A DNA stretch of 64,000 nucleotides, from positions 2,790,001-2,854,000 of the forward strand of contig NZ_JAMBMT010000001.1 in NCBI RefSeq assembly GCF_040371085.1. Reading direction: 5' to 3'. The stretch comes from Psychrobacter sp. AH5. GTDB taxonomy: Bacteria; Pseudomonadota; Gammaproteobacteria; Pseudomonadales; Moraxellaceae. This document shows positions 27,121 to 37,009 of the stretch, piece by piece (position 1 is the first letter of the stretch; each line of letters starts with the position of its first letter). The notes beneath the pieces are model-generated. The model ran no database searches. It was not told where the DNA came from and saw only the letters and a program-made list of their open reading frames with translations. Position numbers and translations under genes: made by a program.

Positions 27121-27681
27121 CTAATCCGCTTTGATAGTATCAATTGCCATAGCGCTATTGGGATCAGAGAAGTAAGTTGATAATAAAATACAGGCCGAGA
27201 TATCATCGATAGCATCACGCTCATCGTCGATCCAGCCATTGTCCCAAGCTATCTCGCGTGCTGCTACTGATGTCAGTCGCTCATCACACATTCTAACTAC
27301 TACTGGCATGTGCTGCTCCATCAGCCTATGCGCTAAGCGGCGAGCGAACTTATGCGCGCGCCTGCTTAGCATTGAGCGGCTGCCGTCCATATTCAGTGGC
27401 AGACCCACGATAACTTGAGTGACGCCCCAGGTTTTTATAATGCCAATTAGGTTATCCCAATCAGGCTGACCATTATTCATTGCCAAAATATCAAAGGCAC
27501 GCGCCGTTTCGGTAACACTATTACCTAGTGCCATCCCCATCTTTTTTACCCCATAATCTAGGCCCAAAATAAGATGGTCTTTTGGCTGTACCTCTAGTGC
27601 TGCCAGCGCACCACTATCGTCAGCACCATTAACAGGCAGCTCTACCGCTTTATTATCAGTAATCAAGGTGCTATCTACCAT
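27121..27681 (-). CDS. ruvX: RuvX/YqgF, putative pre-16S rRNA nuclease
   Basis: This RNase H-fold nuclease of the YqgF family processes pre-16S rRNA in E. coli; a Holliday-junction role has also been proposed. The first acidic motif LILGLDYGVKKMG lies near residue 40. VIVGLPLNMDGSRS and CDERLTSV carry the next conserved residues, and DDISACILL holds the terminal Asp. At 186 residues it is longer than the usual 140, because of an N-terminal extension of about 35 residues. It sits directly downstream of yqgE, the standard yqgE-yqgF pairing. Confidence 0.93.
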   Translation of the reverse strand: MVDSTLITDNKAVELPVNGADDSGALAALEVQPKDHLILGLDYGVKKMGMALGNSVTETARAFDILAMNNGQPDWDNLIGIIKTWGVTQVIVGLPLNMDGSRSMLSRRAHKFARRLAHRLMEQHMPVVVRMCDERLTSVAAREIAWDNGWIDDERDAIDDISACILLSTYFSDPNSAMAIDTIKAD

Positions 27682-27739
27682 AAAAAAGCATCTTCCTATA
27701 TTCGTTAAAGCTATTATTTAAATGACGCAATCTAGGCCA

Positions 27740-28303
27740 TTAAGCATGTCCAATATCACTACTTAAATAGTCAAAATTAACGCCTATTTTATCAGCGGCA
27801 AGCTGCCAACGCTCATCGAATGGCGTATCAAATAAGATAGTAAGATCTGCCGGACAAACTAGCCAGTCGCCATTACTAAGCTCACGATCTAGCTGTTTTT
27901 TACCCCAGCTAGCATGACCCAAGCACAGCTGATAATGGCCAACGCCTTGGCCTGCAGCGATACGTTTGAGCACGTCTTGACTAGTGGTAATGCAGACATT
28001 CTCTGAGATGGCAAAGGAAGATGCCCATTCCGGTTGACCGGTATGCAATACAAAGCCAACCTCAGGATACATAGGACCGCCCTCAAGTGCCAGATCTTCC
28101 ATTACTTGCGGGTCAGTGACCTCAATATTTAAGTCCTCCAATAGTTTGCCGACCCGCGCATTCTCTAACGGGCGATTAACCATAAGACCTAAAGCGCCAT
28201 GCTTATCATGGCGACAAATATAAATCAGCGCCTGCTCAAACCTTGGGTCTGGCAGCTCTGGCGCGGCAATCAAGAAGTGATGAGTTAAATTAGCAGTAGA
28301 CAT
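27740..28303 (-). CDS. YqgE/AlgH family protein (UPF0301)
   Basis: The 187-residue protein has the UPF0301 pattern: [41 protein letters not shown] at the N-terminus, [16 protein letters not shown] in the middle, and [17 protein letters not shown] toward the end. AlgH was linked to alginate regulation in Pseudomonas, but the biochemical function is unknown. The ATG at 28303 is preferred because it matches the family N-terminus. A GTG five codons upstream is in frame. It is followed by ruvX. Confidence 0.9.
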   Translation of the reverse strand: MSTANLTHHFLIAAPELPDPRFEQALIYICRHDKHGALGLMVNRPLENARVGKLLEDLNIEVTDPQVMEDLALEGGPMYPEVGFVLHTGQPEWASSFAISENVCITTSQDVLKRIAAGQGVGHYQLCLGHASWGKKQLDRELSNGDWLVCPADLTILFDTPFDERWQLAADKIGVNFDYLSSDIGHA

Positions 28304-28390
28304 AGGTACCAAGACCACATAAAAAGGTAGATACTACTATATGGCACTCTTAGCTCGAAAATCAACAAGCGTTTTTAGTCAAGTAAACGG

Positions 28391-30070
28391 CTACTTAACA
28401 TCGGTGAGCAAGCTACGCGCATGGTCACGCGTGACCTCAGTAATCGTTACGCCGCCTGACATTCTCGCCAGCTCATCGACTTGTGCGCTATCGGTCAGTA
28501 TCACAAGCTCGCTTTGCGTTTGCTCATGATGATGCTTTTGTACCAAGATATGTTGATGGGCTTGCGCCGCTACTTGCGCTTGATGGGTGATTGCTAGTAG
28601 CTGCTGAGTTTGCCCTAAAGTACGCAGTAGCTCACCGACCACTTGCGCGGTGCCGCCACTGATACCAACATCGACTTCATCGAAGACTAGCATCGGCTTG
28701 GCGGCATTATTATCGCTACTAATCGCTTGTAAAACCTGCATCACTAATGCCATACGCGACAGCTCACCTCCTGAGGCAATCTTATGCAAAGGCTGCATCG
28801 GCATACCAACGTTAGCGCTAAATAACAGCTCAATATCATAACAGCCCTGCGCGTTGTAAGCGGATTCTGTCGGTTTTTTGGTAAAGACAAACTCACAGCG
28901 AGCATTTGGTAGTGCTAGCGGCTGTAATTGTGCGACTAATTGTGCACAAATAGCAGGGGCGGCTTTTGTTCGAGCTTTATGCAGCGCTTTTGCAGAAGTT
29001 AAATACTCTTGCCAAGCCTCGTCGATTTGTGCCGCCAAAGCATCGCTAGACGGTTCATTCTCTAGCTGCTCTAGCTGCTGCTGCCAGTCATGAGCTTCCG
29101 TAACCAAGTCACTAGCAGGCAAGCCATGCTTACGCGACAGACGATGGCCTAAGCTTATGAGGTTATCGAGGGTCTGCAAGCGCTCAGGATCAGGCAATTG
29201 CTGCTCGGCATAATCTGACAGCATCGCGGTAACTTCGGTGATTTGTTGCTGCGCTAGATGCAGCTGCTCTGAGGCTTGCTCAAAGGTCTGACTGACGCCT
29301 AGTTGATTGTCACAGAGCTTGATTGCTTGCCCAAGCAAAGTCATGACGTCCGGCTCATCGCCGTCGTTATCAAGCAAGTGTAGACCGTGACTGGCCTCTT
29401 GCATCAGCGCTTCGATGTTAGATAGCTCTTCATGCTCGGCTTCTATCTCGTTATAGTCGACTGCAAGTAGCGGCGCAATGTCGGCTAATTGACTTTGCAA
29501 TAATTGCATACGATCTTGGCGCTGAGCGGCGCGGCTAGCGATATCATCAGCGCGGCGCTTGAGCTGTTGATACTGCTGATAGTGAGTGGCAGTTTGGGCG
29601 ACTAAAGGCGTTATCTGCGCCATCTCATCTAGCCACTGCACTACAAACTGTGGTTTTAATAGCGCTTGCTGGGCATGTTGGCTATGAATATTAACCAGCA
29701 ACACGCCCAAGCTTTTGAGCTCCGCTAGGCTGACCGGCGCGCCATTAAGCCAAGCTTTTGAGCGGCCACTATTGCTAAGCTGACGGCGAATAAGCACTTC
29801 AGGCTCCTCCAAAGTGCGCTCATTACTAGCAAACCAATCAGCAACGACTGAATTATCAGTGACATCAAACTGCGCATAAATATCAGCATGCGCGGCTCCA
29901 TGTCGCACCATCGCACTATCAGCGCGCTCACCTATACACAGCGATAGCGCATCGAGCAATAGCGACTTGCCAGCGCCGGTCTCGCCAGTGATTACGTTAA
30001 AACCTTCGGCAACACTAAGTTCATGCTCAGCGATTAGCGCAAATTGGTACAAGGTTAATGATAACAGCAT
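28391..30070 (-). CDS. recN: DNA repair protein RecN
   Basis: RecN is an SMC-like ATPase that holds broken DNA ends for recombinational repair. The N-terminal ATPase half begins with LYQFALIAEHELSVAEG and Walker A GETGAGKS (29-36). A coiled-coil middle (about 150-370) is rich in Gln and Leu. The C-terminal half has KIASGGELSRMALVMQ (signature) and LVFDEVDVGISGGTA (Walker B). The ATG at 30070 is chosen; a TTG directly upstream extends it by one codon. GAGAGG lies just before the ATG. Upstream lies a gene-free stretch of nearly 600 bases. Confidence 0.95.
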   Translation of the reverse strand: MLLSLTLYQFALIAEHELSVAEGFNVITGETGAGKSLLLDALSLCIGERADSAMVRHGAAHADIYAQFDVTDNSVVADWFASNERTLEEPEVLIRRQLSNSGRSKAWLNGAPVSLAELKSLGVLLVNIHSQHAQQALLKPQFVVQWLDEMAQITPLVAQTATHYQQYQQLKRRADDIASRAAQRQDRMQLLQSQLADIAPLLAVDYNEIEAEHEELSNIEALMQEASHGLHLLDNDGDEPDVMTLLGQAIKLCDNQLGVSQTFEQASEQLHLAQQQITEVTAMLSDYAEQQLPDPERLQTLDNLISLGHRLSRKHGLPASDLVTEAHDWQQQLEQLENEPSSDALAAQIDEAWQEYLTSAKALHKARTKAAPAICAQLVAQLQPLALPNARCEFVFTKKPTESAYNAQGCYDIELLFSANVGMPMQPLHKIASGGELSRMALVMQVLQAISSDNNAAKPMLVFDEVDVGISGGTAQVVGELLRTLGQTQQLLAITHQAQVAAQAHQHILVQKHHHEQTQSELVILTDSAQVDELARMSGGVTITEVTRDHARSLLTDVK

Positions 30071-30662
30071 CAAAGCCTCTCATAACAGACAATAGGGGAC
30101 TAAAAATTATAGCGAGCGGCGTACCGCAAAGGCATAAAAAACCAGCTAATTAGCAGCATCAAATGATTATTATAGGGGAATATTAGATAGGATAGAGGAA
30201 TAAATATCGTTTTGTAGCTAAGAATTAGCAGTAAAGACTACTAAATGATAACTATCATCAGTATTAACTTATCTAGCAGAATTTAGTTATTTTACAACAC
30301 TATAGCCGCCATTATTAGCTTTTACTGCTAAAAAATTCATTTAACCAAGCCATCAATTAAGCCTTTACTAGAACTCTAGCTTTGAGATAGCCTCACGCCA
30401 AATAATAATATTTCATCCGCCCTTTAACAAACTTTGCAGATATAATGTGGTAGCATAATCTCACCTAATCACAAAACTCTGTCACTCTACCTTTTGCTAA
30501 AAAGATGCTTTTATGCAGCAAAAGTAGCAAGGTTAGGACAATAGTTTATAGGCAGTTTTAGTAGGTAAAAATAAATAGTAATAACTCTTAAAGATCGAAG
30601 TAAGCTCTAAATGGAGCACTTATTTTTTAGTTTAGCAATAATTATTTGATAAGGAAGCCACT
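30071..30662. other. Gene-free divergent region recN-ppnP
   Basis: This AT-rich stretch has no credible gene on either strand. TATAAT at 30441 is a possible -10 box for ppnP but lacks a well-spaced -35. I see no SOS box in a clear consensus form upstream of recN. Confidence 0.5.
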
Positions 30663-30998
30663 ATGCCAGCGGCAAAGTTTACCAATGTGACCGTCAATGC
30701 TCAGGCCACAATATCGTATGATGGACGTTGTTCGAGCCACACTATTATGTTTGAAAGCGGTCAGCATAAGACCTTGGGGGTTATCCTGCCTTGCGATAGC
30801 AGCGTAGAACAATATCACTTTAGTACCAACACCTCTGAGCGTATCGAGATTATCAGCGGCGAGTGTGAAGTCAAGATCAATGGTGATGAGGATTTTAGCT
30901 ACTACCGCGCAGGTCAATCTTTTGTGGTAGAAGGCAATAGCAGCTTTAACTTGCGTACTGAAGAGATCGTCCAATATATTTGCCATCTAGAAGGCTAA
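30663..30998 (+). CDS. ppnP: Pyrimidine/purine nucleoside phosphorylase PpnP
   Basis: PpnP (YaiE, DUF1255) is a small cupin that phosphorolyses several nucleosides to base and ribose-1-phosphate. The 111 residues show the cupin strand pattern and family motifs: HKTLGVILPCDSSVEQYHFSTNTSERIEIISGECEVKING, and YRAGQSFVVEGNSSFNLRT. At 111 residues it is slightly longer than E. coli PpnP (94), through an N-terminal extension. AAGGAAG precedes the start. It is upstream of rlmB, probably a separate unit. Confidence 0.9.
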   Translation: MPAAKFTNVTVNAQATISYDGRCSSHTIMFESGQHKTLGVILPCDSSVEQYHFSTNTSERIEIISGECEVKINGDEDFSYYRAGQSFVVEGNSSFNLRTEEIVQYICHLEG

Positions 30999-31056
30999 GC
31001 GCTTAAGACGTTAGCCTGCTTAGACCTTATTCATTTGCTAATTAATAGGCCAATTT

Positions 31057-31827
31057 ATGGCAAAACCCAGTTATTTTTATGGTATTCACGCCATTGATGC
31101 TTTACTTGAGCATCGTCCTTTAGAGGCTTTAAGTTTATTTGTGCAGCAGGGCCGTGAAAGTGATAGCCATGTGCAAGCTATTATGGCTACAGCAAAGGAC
31201 AATGGCGTCAGTATTCAGCCTACCCAAAAAGACAAGCTCACTCAATTGTGTGGGAGTCCGCACCATCAAGGCGTGGTTATGCAGGCACGTCCGTTAGCTT
31301 TTGCTGATGAAGGGCTGCTAGATGAAGTCATGGCGCAAGACAATTGCTTATTGTTGGTGCTCGATCAGATTACCGATGCCCATAATTTTGGCGCTTGTTT
31401 GCGCACGGCAGTAGCGATGGGCGTTGATGCAGTAGTCTGTCCTAAGCATCATGCCGCAAGCCTAACGCCAACGGTAGCTAAGGTTTCAGTGGGCGCAGCG
31501 GAGATGATGCCGATTATTAGTGTTACTAATCTAGCGCGGACGTTAGCGCAGATCAAGAGTGCAGGAGTATTCGTTTTTGGCACCGCTTTAGAGGCTCACG
31601 CAAAGCCAATACATCAGGCTGATATGACCGGCAAAACGGCGTTAATCATGGGATCTGAAGGCGAGGGCATGCGCCGATTGACCCTTGAGAGCTGTGATGA
31701 GCTCGTTTACATACCGATGCTAGGTAACGCACAGGGCAACCTACAAAGCCTAAACGTGAGCGTAGCTACCGGTATGGCGCTCTATGAGATCAATCGGCAG
31801 CGAACTTTAGCTGCTGAGCAAGACTAA
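31057..31827 (+). CDS. rlmB: 23S rRNA (guanosine-2'-O-)-methyltransferase RlmB
   Basis: RlmB methylates the 2'-O of G2251 in the peptidyl-transferase P loop of 23S rRNA. The N-terminal substrate-binding domain (YFYGIHAIDALLEHRP) is followed by the SpoU trefoil-knot domain: LVLDQITDAHNFGACLRTAVAMGVDAVV, MGSEGEGMRRLTLESCDELVYIPM, and LQSLNVSVATGMALYE. All three SpoU motifs are intact. The 256-residue length is normal. Its 3' end overlaps the end of coaE on the other strand by 38 bases. Confidence 0.95.
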   Translation: MAKPSYFYGIHAIDALLEHRPLEALSLFVQQGRESDSHVQAIMATAKDNGVSIQPTQKDKLTQLCGSPHHQGVVMQARPLAFADEGLLDEVMAQDNCLLLVLDQITDAHNFGACLRTAVAMGVDAVVCPKHHAASLTPTVAKVSVGAAEMMPIISVTNLARTLAQIKSAGVFVFGTALEAHAKPIHQADMTGKTALIMGSEGEGMRRLTLESCDELVYIPMLGNAQGNLQSLNVSVATGMALYEINRQRTLAAEQD

Positions 31828-32500
31828 GATAATTTTGATGTAGCGGCTTAAGTTGCAGATGCAGCGCCGCTAAATCATTGTCATTGACCACCACATCATC
31901 AGCATGGCTATTACGTTCTTCACGGCTTAACTGATTAGCCATAATCGCCTTAATCTTTACTGCACTTTGATCATCACGCAGGCTGGCTCGCTCAAGTTGA
32001 GTCTCTACGCTAGCATCGACCACCAAAATACGCTGACATAGATTAGCTAGGCCCGCTTCTGCCGCCTCTATTAACAGTGGCGCTGAGAGAATAATATACT
32101 CAGAAGTGCTAGCCGCTAGCTGTTCTTTGGCCGCCTCTCTTATCGCTGGATGAGTGATAGCCTCTAGCTCAATAAGTGCTTCAGGATTGGCAAAGACATG
32201 CGTTCTCATCGCCGCACGATCCATCTCACCTTGCTCATTAATAGCCCAATCGCCAAACTTTCTTTGTATACGGCGTAAAGTATCGCTACCTTTAGCAACC
32301 ACTTTATGGGCGATAACATCGGCATCGATGATGTCTATGCCTTGCTCAGCAAACCAGGCACTAGTGGCCGATTTGCCGCTACCTATGCCGCCAGTCAAAC
32401 CTACCACTAACTTTTTACTTTTGCCATTATTCATAGTTTGTGGACGTAAGGTGGAATCAAAGTAATAAGCTTGCGAGGAAGAGCGATTATTTGTAGTCAT
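31790..32500 (-). CDS. coaE: Dephospho-CoA kinase
   Basis: CoaE phosphorylates dephospho-CoA in the last step of coenzyme A synthesis. The P-loop GLTGGIGSGKS lies near residue 34, followed by IDIIDADVIAHKVV, the HPAIR motif and the lid region with LSREERNSHADDVV. The 236 residues include an N-terminal extension of about 28 residues. The ATG at 32434, immediately before the core, may be the real start. Neither start has a strong SD. It ends the pilB-pilC-pilD-coaE series, an order known from Pseudomonas and relatives. The 3' end overlaps rlmB on the opposite strand. Confidence 0.94.
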   Translation of the reverse strand: MTTNNRSSSQAYYFDSTLRPQTMNNGKSKKLVVGLTGGIGSGKSATSAWFAEQGIDIIDADVIAHKVVAKGSDTLRRIQRKFGDWAINEQGEMDRAAMRTHVFANPEALIELEAITHPAIREAAKEQLAASTSEYIILSAPLLIEAAEAGLANLCQRILVVDASVETQLERASLRDDQSAVKIKAIMANQLSREERNSHADDVVVNDNDLAALHLQLKPLHQNYLSLAQQLKFAAD

Positions 32501-32581
32501 AAGAGTAACTTATTTAGTCAATAAAATAAAAGAAGCCATAACAGTTAAAAGCTAATAATTAAAATCTGCTAATTAAAACCA

Positions 32582-33481
32582 TCAGGCATACATGTTCAAA
32601 TACCAATTAACAATATCTGTCCCATATAATAAAGCAATAATCCCAGCGATAGCGATATAAGGACCGAAGGCAAAAGGTTTACTTTCACCTTGTTTTTTCA
32701 TCAGGATAATACCAACGATTGAGCCTAATAATGACGATAACAAAATAATTAACGGTAGCATCATCGGCCCAAGCCAAGCGCCAAGTACTGCTAGTAGCTT
32801 AAAGTCGCCCTGACCCATACCCTGCTTTTTGGTAATAAGATAAAATACCTTTACCACGATCCATAAAGACAAAAATCCTAGTAATAAGCCCCAAATGGAC
32901 TCAGTAGGGCTGACAAACCAGCTTTGCGAATTGACCGCTAGTCCTAGGCCTGCTAATGGAAAAGTCAATCTATCAGGTAGCAATTGCGTATCAAAATCTA
33001 TGCCGGTTAGCGCAATAAGCGTCCAGACCAATACTAACGCGGACAGTCCAGGCGCATTGATACCGAAATGATAAATCACTAGCGCCGATAGAAAGGCAGT
33101 GATTAGCTCAACGATAGGATAACGTACATCGATAGCCGCTTTGCAATCAGAGCAGCGTCCTCGCAGTACCAGCCAGCTCACTAATGGTATATTCTCATAC
33201 CACTTTATCTTATGAGCGCAGTGCGGACAACGCGAAGCCGGACGACTCAAAGTAATGGGTGTATCTTTAGCGACTGTCTGAGTCAAAAGGTCGGCCTGCT
33301 CAGGGTTAATATCAGCTTGCTGCGCCATAAACTCGCTACATTCTTGCCGCCAAGCATGATACATCATCAGCGGTACACGGTGGATCACCACATTCAAAAA
33401 ACTGCCTACACATAGACCTAATAGTCCAAACACCACGAGCGCTACGCTCATATTATTCTGTAATACTTCTATCAATTGCAT
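32582..33481 (-). CDS. pilD: Type IV prepilin peptidase/N-methyltransferase PilD
   Basis: PilD cleaves and N-methylates type IV prepilins and type II secretion pseudopilins at the inner membrane. The cytoplasmic N-terminal domain has the zinc-binding cysteines CPHC and CSDC (in CPHCAHKIKWYENIPLVSWL and GRCSDCKA). The two catalytic aspartates are in LTGIDFDTQLLPD and GMGQGDFKLL. About seven membrane helices follow the first loop. The length of 299 residues is normal. The gene lies between pilC and coaE. Confidence 0.95.
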   Translation of the reverse strand: MQLIEVLQNNMSVALVVFGLLGLCVGSFLNVVIHRVPLMMYHAWRQECSEFMAQQADINPEQADLLTQTVAKDTPITLSRPASRCPHCAHKIKWYENIPLVSWLVLRGRCSDCKAAIDVRYPIVELITAFLSALVIYHFGINAPGLSALVLVWTLIALTGIDFDTQLLPDRLTFPLAGLGLAVNSQSWFVSPTESIWGLLLGFLSLWIVVKVFYLITKKQGMGQGDFKLLAVLGAWLGPMMLPLIILLSSLLGSIVGIILMKKQGESKPFAFGPYIAIAGIIALLYGTDIVNWYLNMYA

Positions 33482-33550
33482 TAATGGCTTGCCTTTAGCA
33501 AATAGCTTGTAGATGGTGAAATCAAACGTTTAGCAGTAAATAATAGTCTA

Positions 33551-34774
33551 TTAACCAACCACCGAACCCATTTGGAAAATCGGCAGGTACATAGCAATGA
33601 CTAAGCCACCCACTAATACGCCGAGCACCGCCATAATCAGCGGCTCCATTAAACTAGTTAAGCCATCGACAGCGTTGTCCACTTCACTCTCATAATGCGT
33701 AGCCACTTTATCGAGCATCTCCTCCAAACTACCAGATTCCTCACCGATACCGACCATTTGAATAGCCATACTAGGAAATAAATTGGTTGAACGCATGGAG
33801 AACTGCAGCTGTTGACCGGTTGAGACATCGTTTTTTATTTGTTGCGTGGCATTATAAAACACTACATTATTGGTGGCGCCAGCTGTTGAATCCAAAGCAT
33901 CAATTAGCGGTACCCCAGCGGCAAAAGTGGTTGAGAGAGTACGAGAGAAGCGAGCAATAATCGCTTGATAAGCGATATTACCAAATATTGGCAACTTCAA
34001 AGTCAGACGATCTAGAAAATCACGGAACTTTTTAGATCTTTTTTTCGCCTCAGAGAACCAAACAATAGCGGCACCAATCACGATAATCAAAATAAACCAC
34101 CACGACTGCATCCACTCCGACATACTGACTACCAGCTGCGTAAAAGCAGGTAGTTCTGCGCCAAAAGAGCTAAACAGATCGGAGAAGACCGGTACTACTT
34201 TGATGAGCAAAATCATGGTTACAATCACCGCTACGACAATAACCGCGATCGGATATTTCATCGCTTTTCTTATTTTTGATTTCAGTATCTCGCTCTTTTC
34301 TTTATAAGTGGCAACCCGTTCAAGCATAGTTTCAAGTGCCCCTGATTGCTCGCCTGACTCCACTAAGGAGCAAAACAAATCGTCAAAATAGCGCGGATGC
34401 TTACGCAGAGCGCCTGCAAAAGTTCCGCCCGCTTCGATATCCGCTTTTATAGAGAGCACCAGCTCTTTCATACTAGGATTATCAAGCGAGTCTGCGACAA
34501 TCTCAAAGGACTGGGTCAAAGGGATACCGGCTTTTATCATCGTTGCTAGCTGACGCGAGAATATAGCGATATCAATAGGTTTAATGGCTTTTTTGAAAGT
34601 AAATAACGCTTTAGGCTTTTTCTTAATGCCTTTGACCACGATGCCTTGCTTACGCAAAGTCGCTTTTGCTAACTCCAAGCTGCGACTAGTAGTCTCGCCT
34701 TTTACTTTTTGACCGCGGCGATTGACGCCATCATAGACGAAGTCTAGCAGCATATCTGTTTTAACTTTTGCCAT
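33551..34774 (-). CDS. pilC: Type IV pilus inner-membrane platform protein PilC
   Basis: PilC is the polytopic platform on which the PilB and PilT motors act. The 407 residues contain the two T2SSF domains: the first with FSRQLATMIKAGIPLTQSFEIVADS, the second with FSRTLSTTFAAGVPLIDALDSTA. Each is followed by a long hydrophobic helix (near 170-195 and near 375-395). AGGAG precedes the ATG. It is followed by pilD and preceded by pilB on the same strand. Confidence 0.95.
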   Translation of the reverse strand: MAKVKTDMLLDFVYDGVNRRGQKVKGETTSRSLELAKATLRKQGIVVKGIKKKPKALFTFKKAIKPIDIAIFSRQLATMIKAGIPLTQSFEIVADSLDNPSMKELVLSIKADIEAGGTFAGALRKHPRYFDDLFCSLVESGEQSGALETMLERVATYKEKSEILKSKIRKAMKYPIAVIVVAVIVTMILLIKVVPVFSDLFSSFGAELPAFTQLVVSMSEWMQSWWFILIIVIGAAIVWFSEAKKRSKKFRDFLDRLTLKLPIFGNIAYQAIIARFSRTLSTTFAAGVPLIDALDSTAGATNNVVFYNATQQIKNDVSTGQQLQFSMRSTNLFPSMAIQMVGIGEESGSLEEMLDKVATHYESEVDNAVDGLTSLMEPLIMAVLGVLVGGLVIAMYLPIFQMGSVVG

Positions 34775-34905
34775 TTGTCTCTCCTAGAAACTCATCTAAT
34801 GGGGCTAAGCTTATAACGCTCAAGCTACAGTGAGCTTTATTTTAACTCGCTAATGTCTAAAGATACACTCAGGCGTTGACTAAATCGCCACAAGATAATT
34901 GTGAA

Positions 34906-36615
34906 TTATTCTGAGGTAACTCGCAGCATCTCTTGAATAGAAGTCACTCCTTGCAACACTTTCATAATACCGGAGCGGCGCAAATCACGAAAGCCATTTT
35001 TGAGCGCGGCATCTTTGATATCAATAGCATTACCATCTTCCATAATGATACGCGAGATATCTTGATTGACTTTCATCACCTCATAAATACCAACTCGGCC
35101 TTTATAACCTTCACGGCACTCATTGCAGCCGACAGGCTCATAAATAAGGTTGTTTGGATTATCCAAATCGCTATTAGTAAAGCCGATCTCAAGTAAGCTT
35201 TGCCGCGGAATATCGATAGGTTTTTTGCAGTTTTGGCATAAGCGGCGGGCCAAGCGCTGAGCGATAACTAAATTGACCGAAGTGGCGATATTGAATGAGG
35301 CCACGCCCATATTTTTGAGGCGTGTCAAGGTCTCAGGGGCAGAGTTGGTATGTAGTGTGGAGAGTACCAAATGGCCGGTTTGTGCCGCTTTGATCGCAAT
35401 CTCAGCCGTCTCTAAATCTCGAATCTCACCAACCATCACAATATCTGGATCTTGACGCAAAAAAGACTTAAGCGCGTTAGCAAATGTCAGCCCAACTTTT
35501 TGGTTAACGTTGACTTGATTGATGCCCTCTAAGTTAATCTCCACCGGATCTTCAGCGGTTGAGATATTGGTCTCGCCGGTATTAAGAATGTTAATTCCAG
35601 TATACAGTGAGACTGTTTTACCAGAACCGGTAGGACCGGTGATTAATAACATGCCCTGCGGTTTATTTAGCGCTTCCAAAAACATCTCTTTTTGATCCGG
35701 CTCGTAGCCCAGCGCTTCAATCCCTAACATCGCTGAGGAAGGGTCTAAGATACGCAAGACGATTTTTTCGCCAAATAGCGTTGGCAGGGAGTTTACCCGA
35801 AAATCGATAGCTTTATTCTTAGATATTTTAAGTTTAATACGTCCATCTTGTGGTACACGGCGCTCAGAGATGTCCATTTGTGACATCACTTTGAGTCGAG
35901 CTGCTATTTTATTAGCCAACTGTACAGGCGGATTTGCCATTTTTTGCATCACACCATCGACCCGAAAGCGCACTCTGTAGGTTTTTTCATAAGGCTCAAA
36001 ATGCAGATCAGAGGCTCCCATACGAATAGCATCGACTAGCATTTTATTGATAAACTTGACCACTGGCGCTTCATCCACGCTAGTACTCAGTTGAGTATCG
36101 CCGTCCTCTTCACTATCATCTTCAAAATCAACATTTAGGTCGCCATCAGCAAAACCACTAAAGCTTTGCATCGTATCGGCATATATTTTGTCGATACGTT
36201 TTTTGAGCTTATCCTCTTCGACAATGATAGCGGCGACAGAGAGCCGTGAGTTAAAGGCTATGGCATCCATAGCATCGATGCGTGTGGGATCGCTTAGCGC
36301 TACAAACAGCTGCTGGCCGCGTTTAAAAATGGGTAAGGCATTGAACTTTCGGACAATGTTTTCATCGACTAGATCTTTAGGAGTTATGCCATCTTCTAGC
36401 GCATTTAGATCGAATAAAGGGTCGCCAAACGATTGCGATAGCAATTTGGCAAGCTCATAGGCGTCGGCCATTTTGTGCTCTACCAAATAAGAGACCAGTC
36501 CGACTTGCTGCTGCTGTGACTCCGCTTGAGCCGTTTGCATGTTCGCTTCGCTAACTAACCCTGCACTGATTAGTTGCTGCGCTAGACTACCAAATTTGCT
36601 GATAGCGGTAGACAT
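34906..36615 (-). CDS. pilB: Type IV pilus extension ATPase PilB
   Basis: PilB is the hexameric motor that drives pilus extension. The N-terminal MshEN-type domain (about 1-150) is followed by the ATPase core: DLHFEPYE, Walker A GPTGSGKT near residue 326, the Asp box region SAEDPVEI, Walker B DIVMVGEIRD, and the His box TGHLVLSTLHTNSA. The zinc-binding CQNC and CNEC pairs (near 461 and 497) are typical of PilB/GspE. The ATG at 36615 with AGGAGG directly upstream is the start. A TTG nine codons upstream is in frame but would place this SD inside the gene. No pilA is adjacent. Confidence 0.95.
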   Translation of the reverse strand: MSTAISKFGSLAQQLISAGLVSEANMQTAQAESQQQQVGLVSYLVEHKMADAYELAKLLSQSFGDPLFDLNALEDGITPKDLVDENIVRKFNALPIFKRGQQLFVALSDPTRIDAMDAIAFNSRLSVAAIIVEEDKLKKRIDKIYADTMQSFSGFADGDLNVDFEDDSEEDGDTQLSTSVDEAPVVKFINKMLVDAIRMGASDLHFEPYEKTYRVRFRVDGVMQKMANPPVQLANKIAARLKVMSQMDISERRVPQDGRIKLKISKNKAIDFRVNSLPTLFGEKIVLRILDPSSAMLGIEALGYEPDQKEMFLEALNKPQGMLLITGPTGSGKTVSLYTGINILNTGETNISTAEDPVEINLEGINQVNVNQKVGLTFANALKSFLRQDPDIVMVGEIRDLETAEIAIKAAQTGHLVLSTLHTNSAPETLTRLKNMGVASFNIATSVNLVIAQRLARRLCQNCKKPIDIPRQSLLEIGFTNSDLDNPNNLIYEPVGCNECREGYKGRVGIYEVMKVNQDISRIIMEDGNAIDIKDAALKNGFRDLRRSGIMKVLQGVTSIQEMLRVTSE

Positions 36616-37009
36616 AAAGCCTCCTGGACACTGTAATGCCAAACAAAACTAAAGTATTAAATAACGGTTAAAACTAACGATTCATAAAAGCTGTCTTTTG
36701 GACTAGTTTTAAAGAAACTATTTATTGTTTATAGGGATATTATATTGATAAACCATTATTAATAAATGATTTTTATCATCAGCTATTAGTCATAAAAAAG
36801 CTATGGCTAATTATAGGCAAAAACTTTATAAAAGACAGAACTGTTTAGACACCTAACTCATATAAAGTCATTTTTATCAGCCAATCGAGCACTGTAGCGT
36901 GCAGTTTAAGGTTCGGCTAACCGAGACTATAGCGGTTGCCAAATATTTGTTATACTAGCGCGCACCATAGCCGTACTGGCAATGATAGATGACACAAGGT
37001 AGATGAGTT
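36616..37009. other. Divergent intergenic region pilB-tpiA
   Basis: This AT-rich region separates the pil operon and tpiA. It holds an extended -10 element for tpiA (36948-36956). A sigma-54 type promoter for pilB is not evident. No gene is seen. Confidence 0.5.
36948..36956 (+). promoter_or_regulatory. Extended -10 promoter of tpiA
   Basis: TGTTATACT matches the extended -10 pattern. It lies 53 bases before the tpiA start, and the same TTTGTTATACTAGCGC context recurs before rpsO at 47237. No good -35 box is present at the normal spacing. Confidence 0.5.

Noticed and set aside
30642..30986. A 114-codon minus-strand frame opposite ppnP
   Set aside because: It is fully antisense to the well-supported ppnP gene and has no features of its own.
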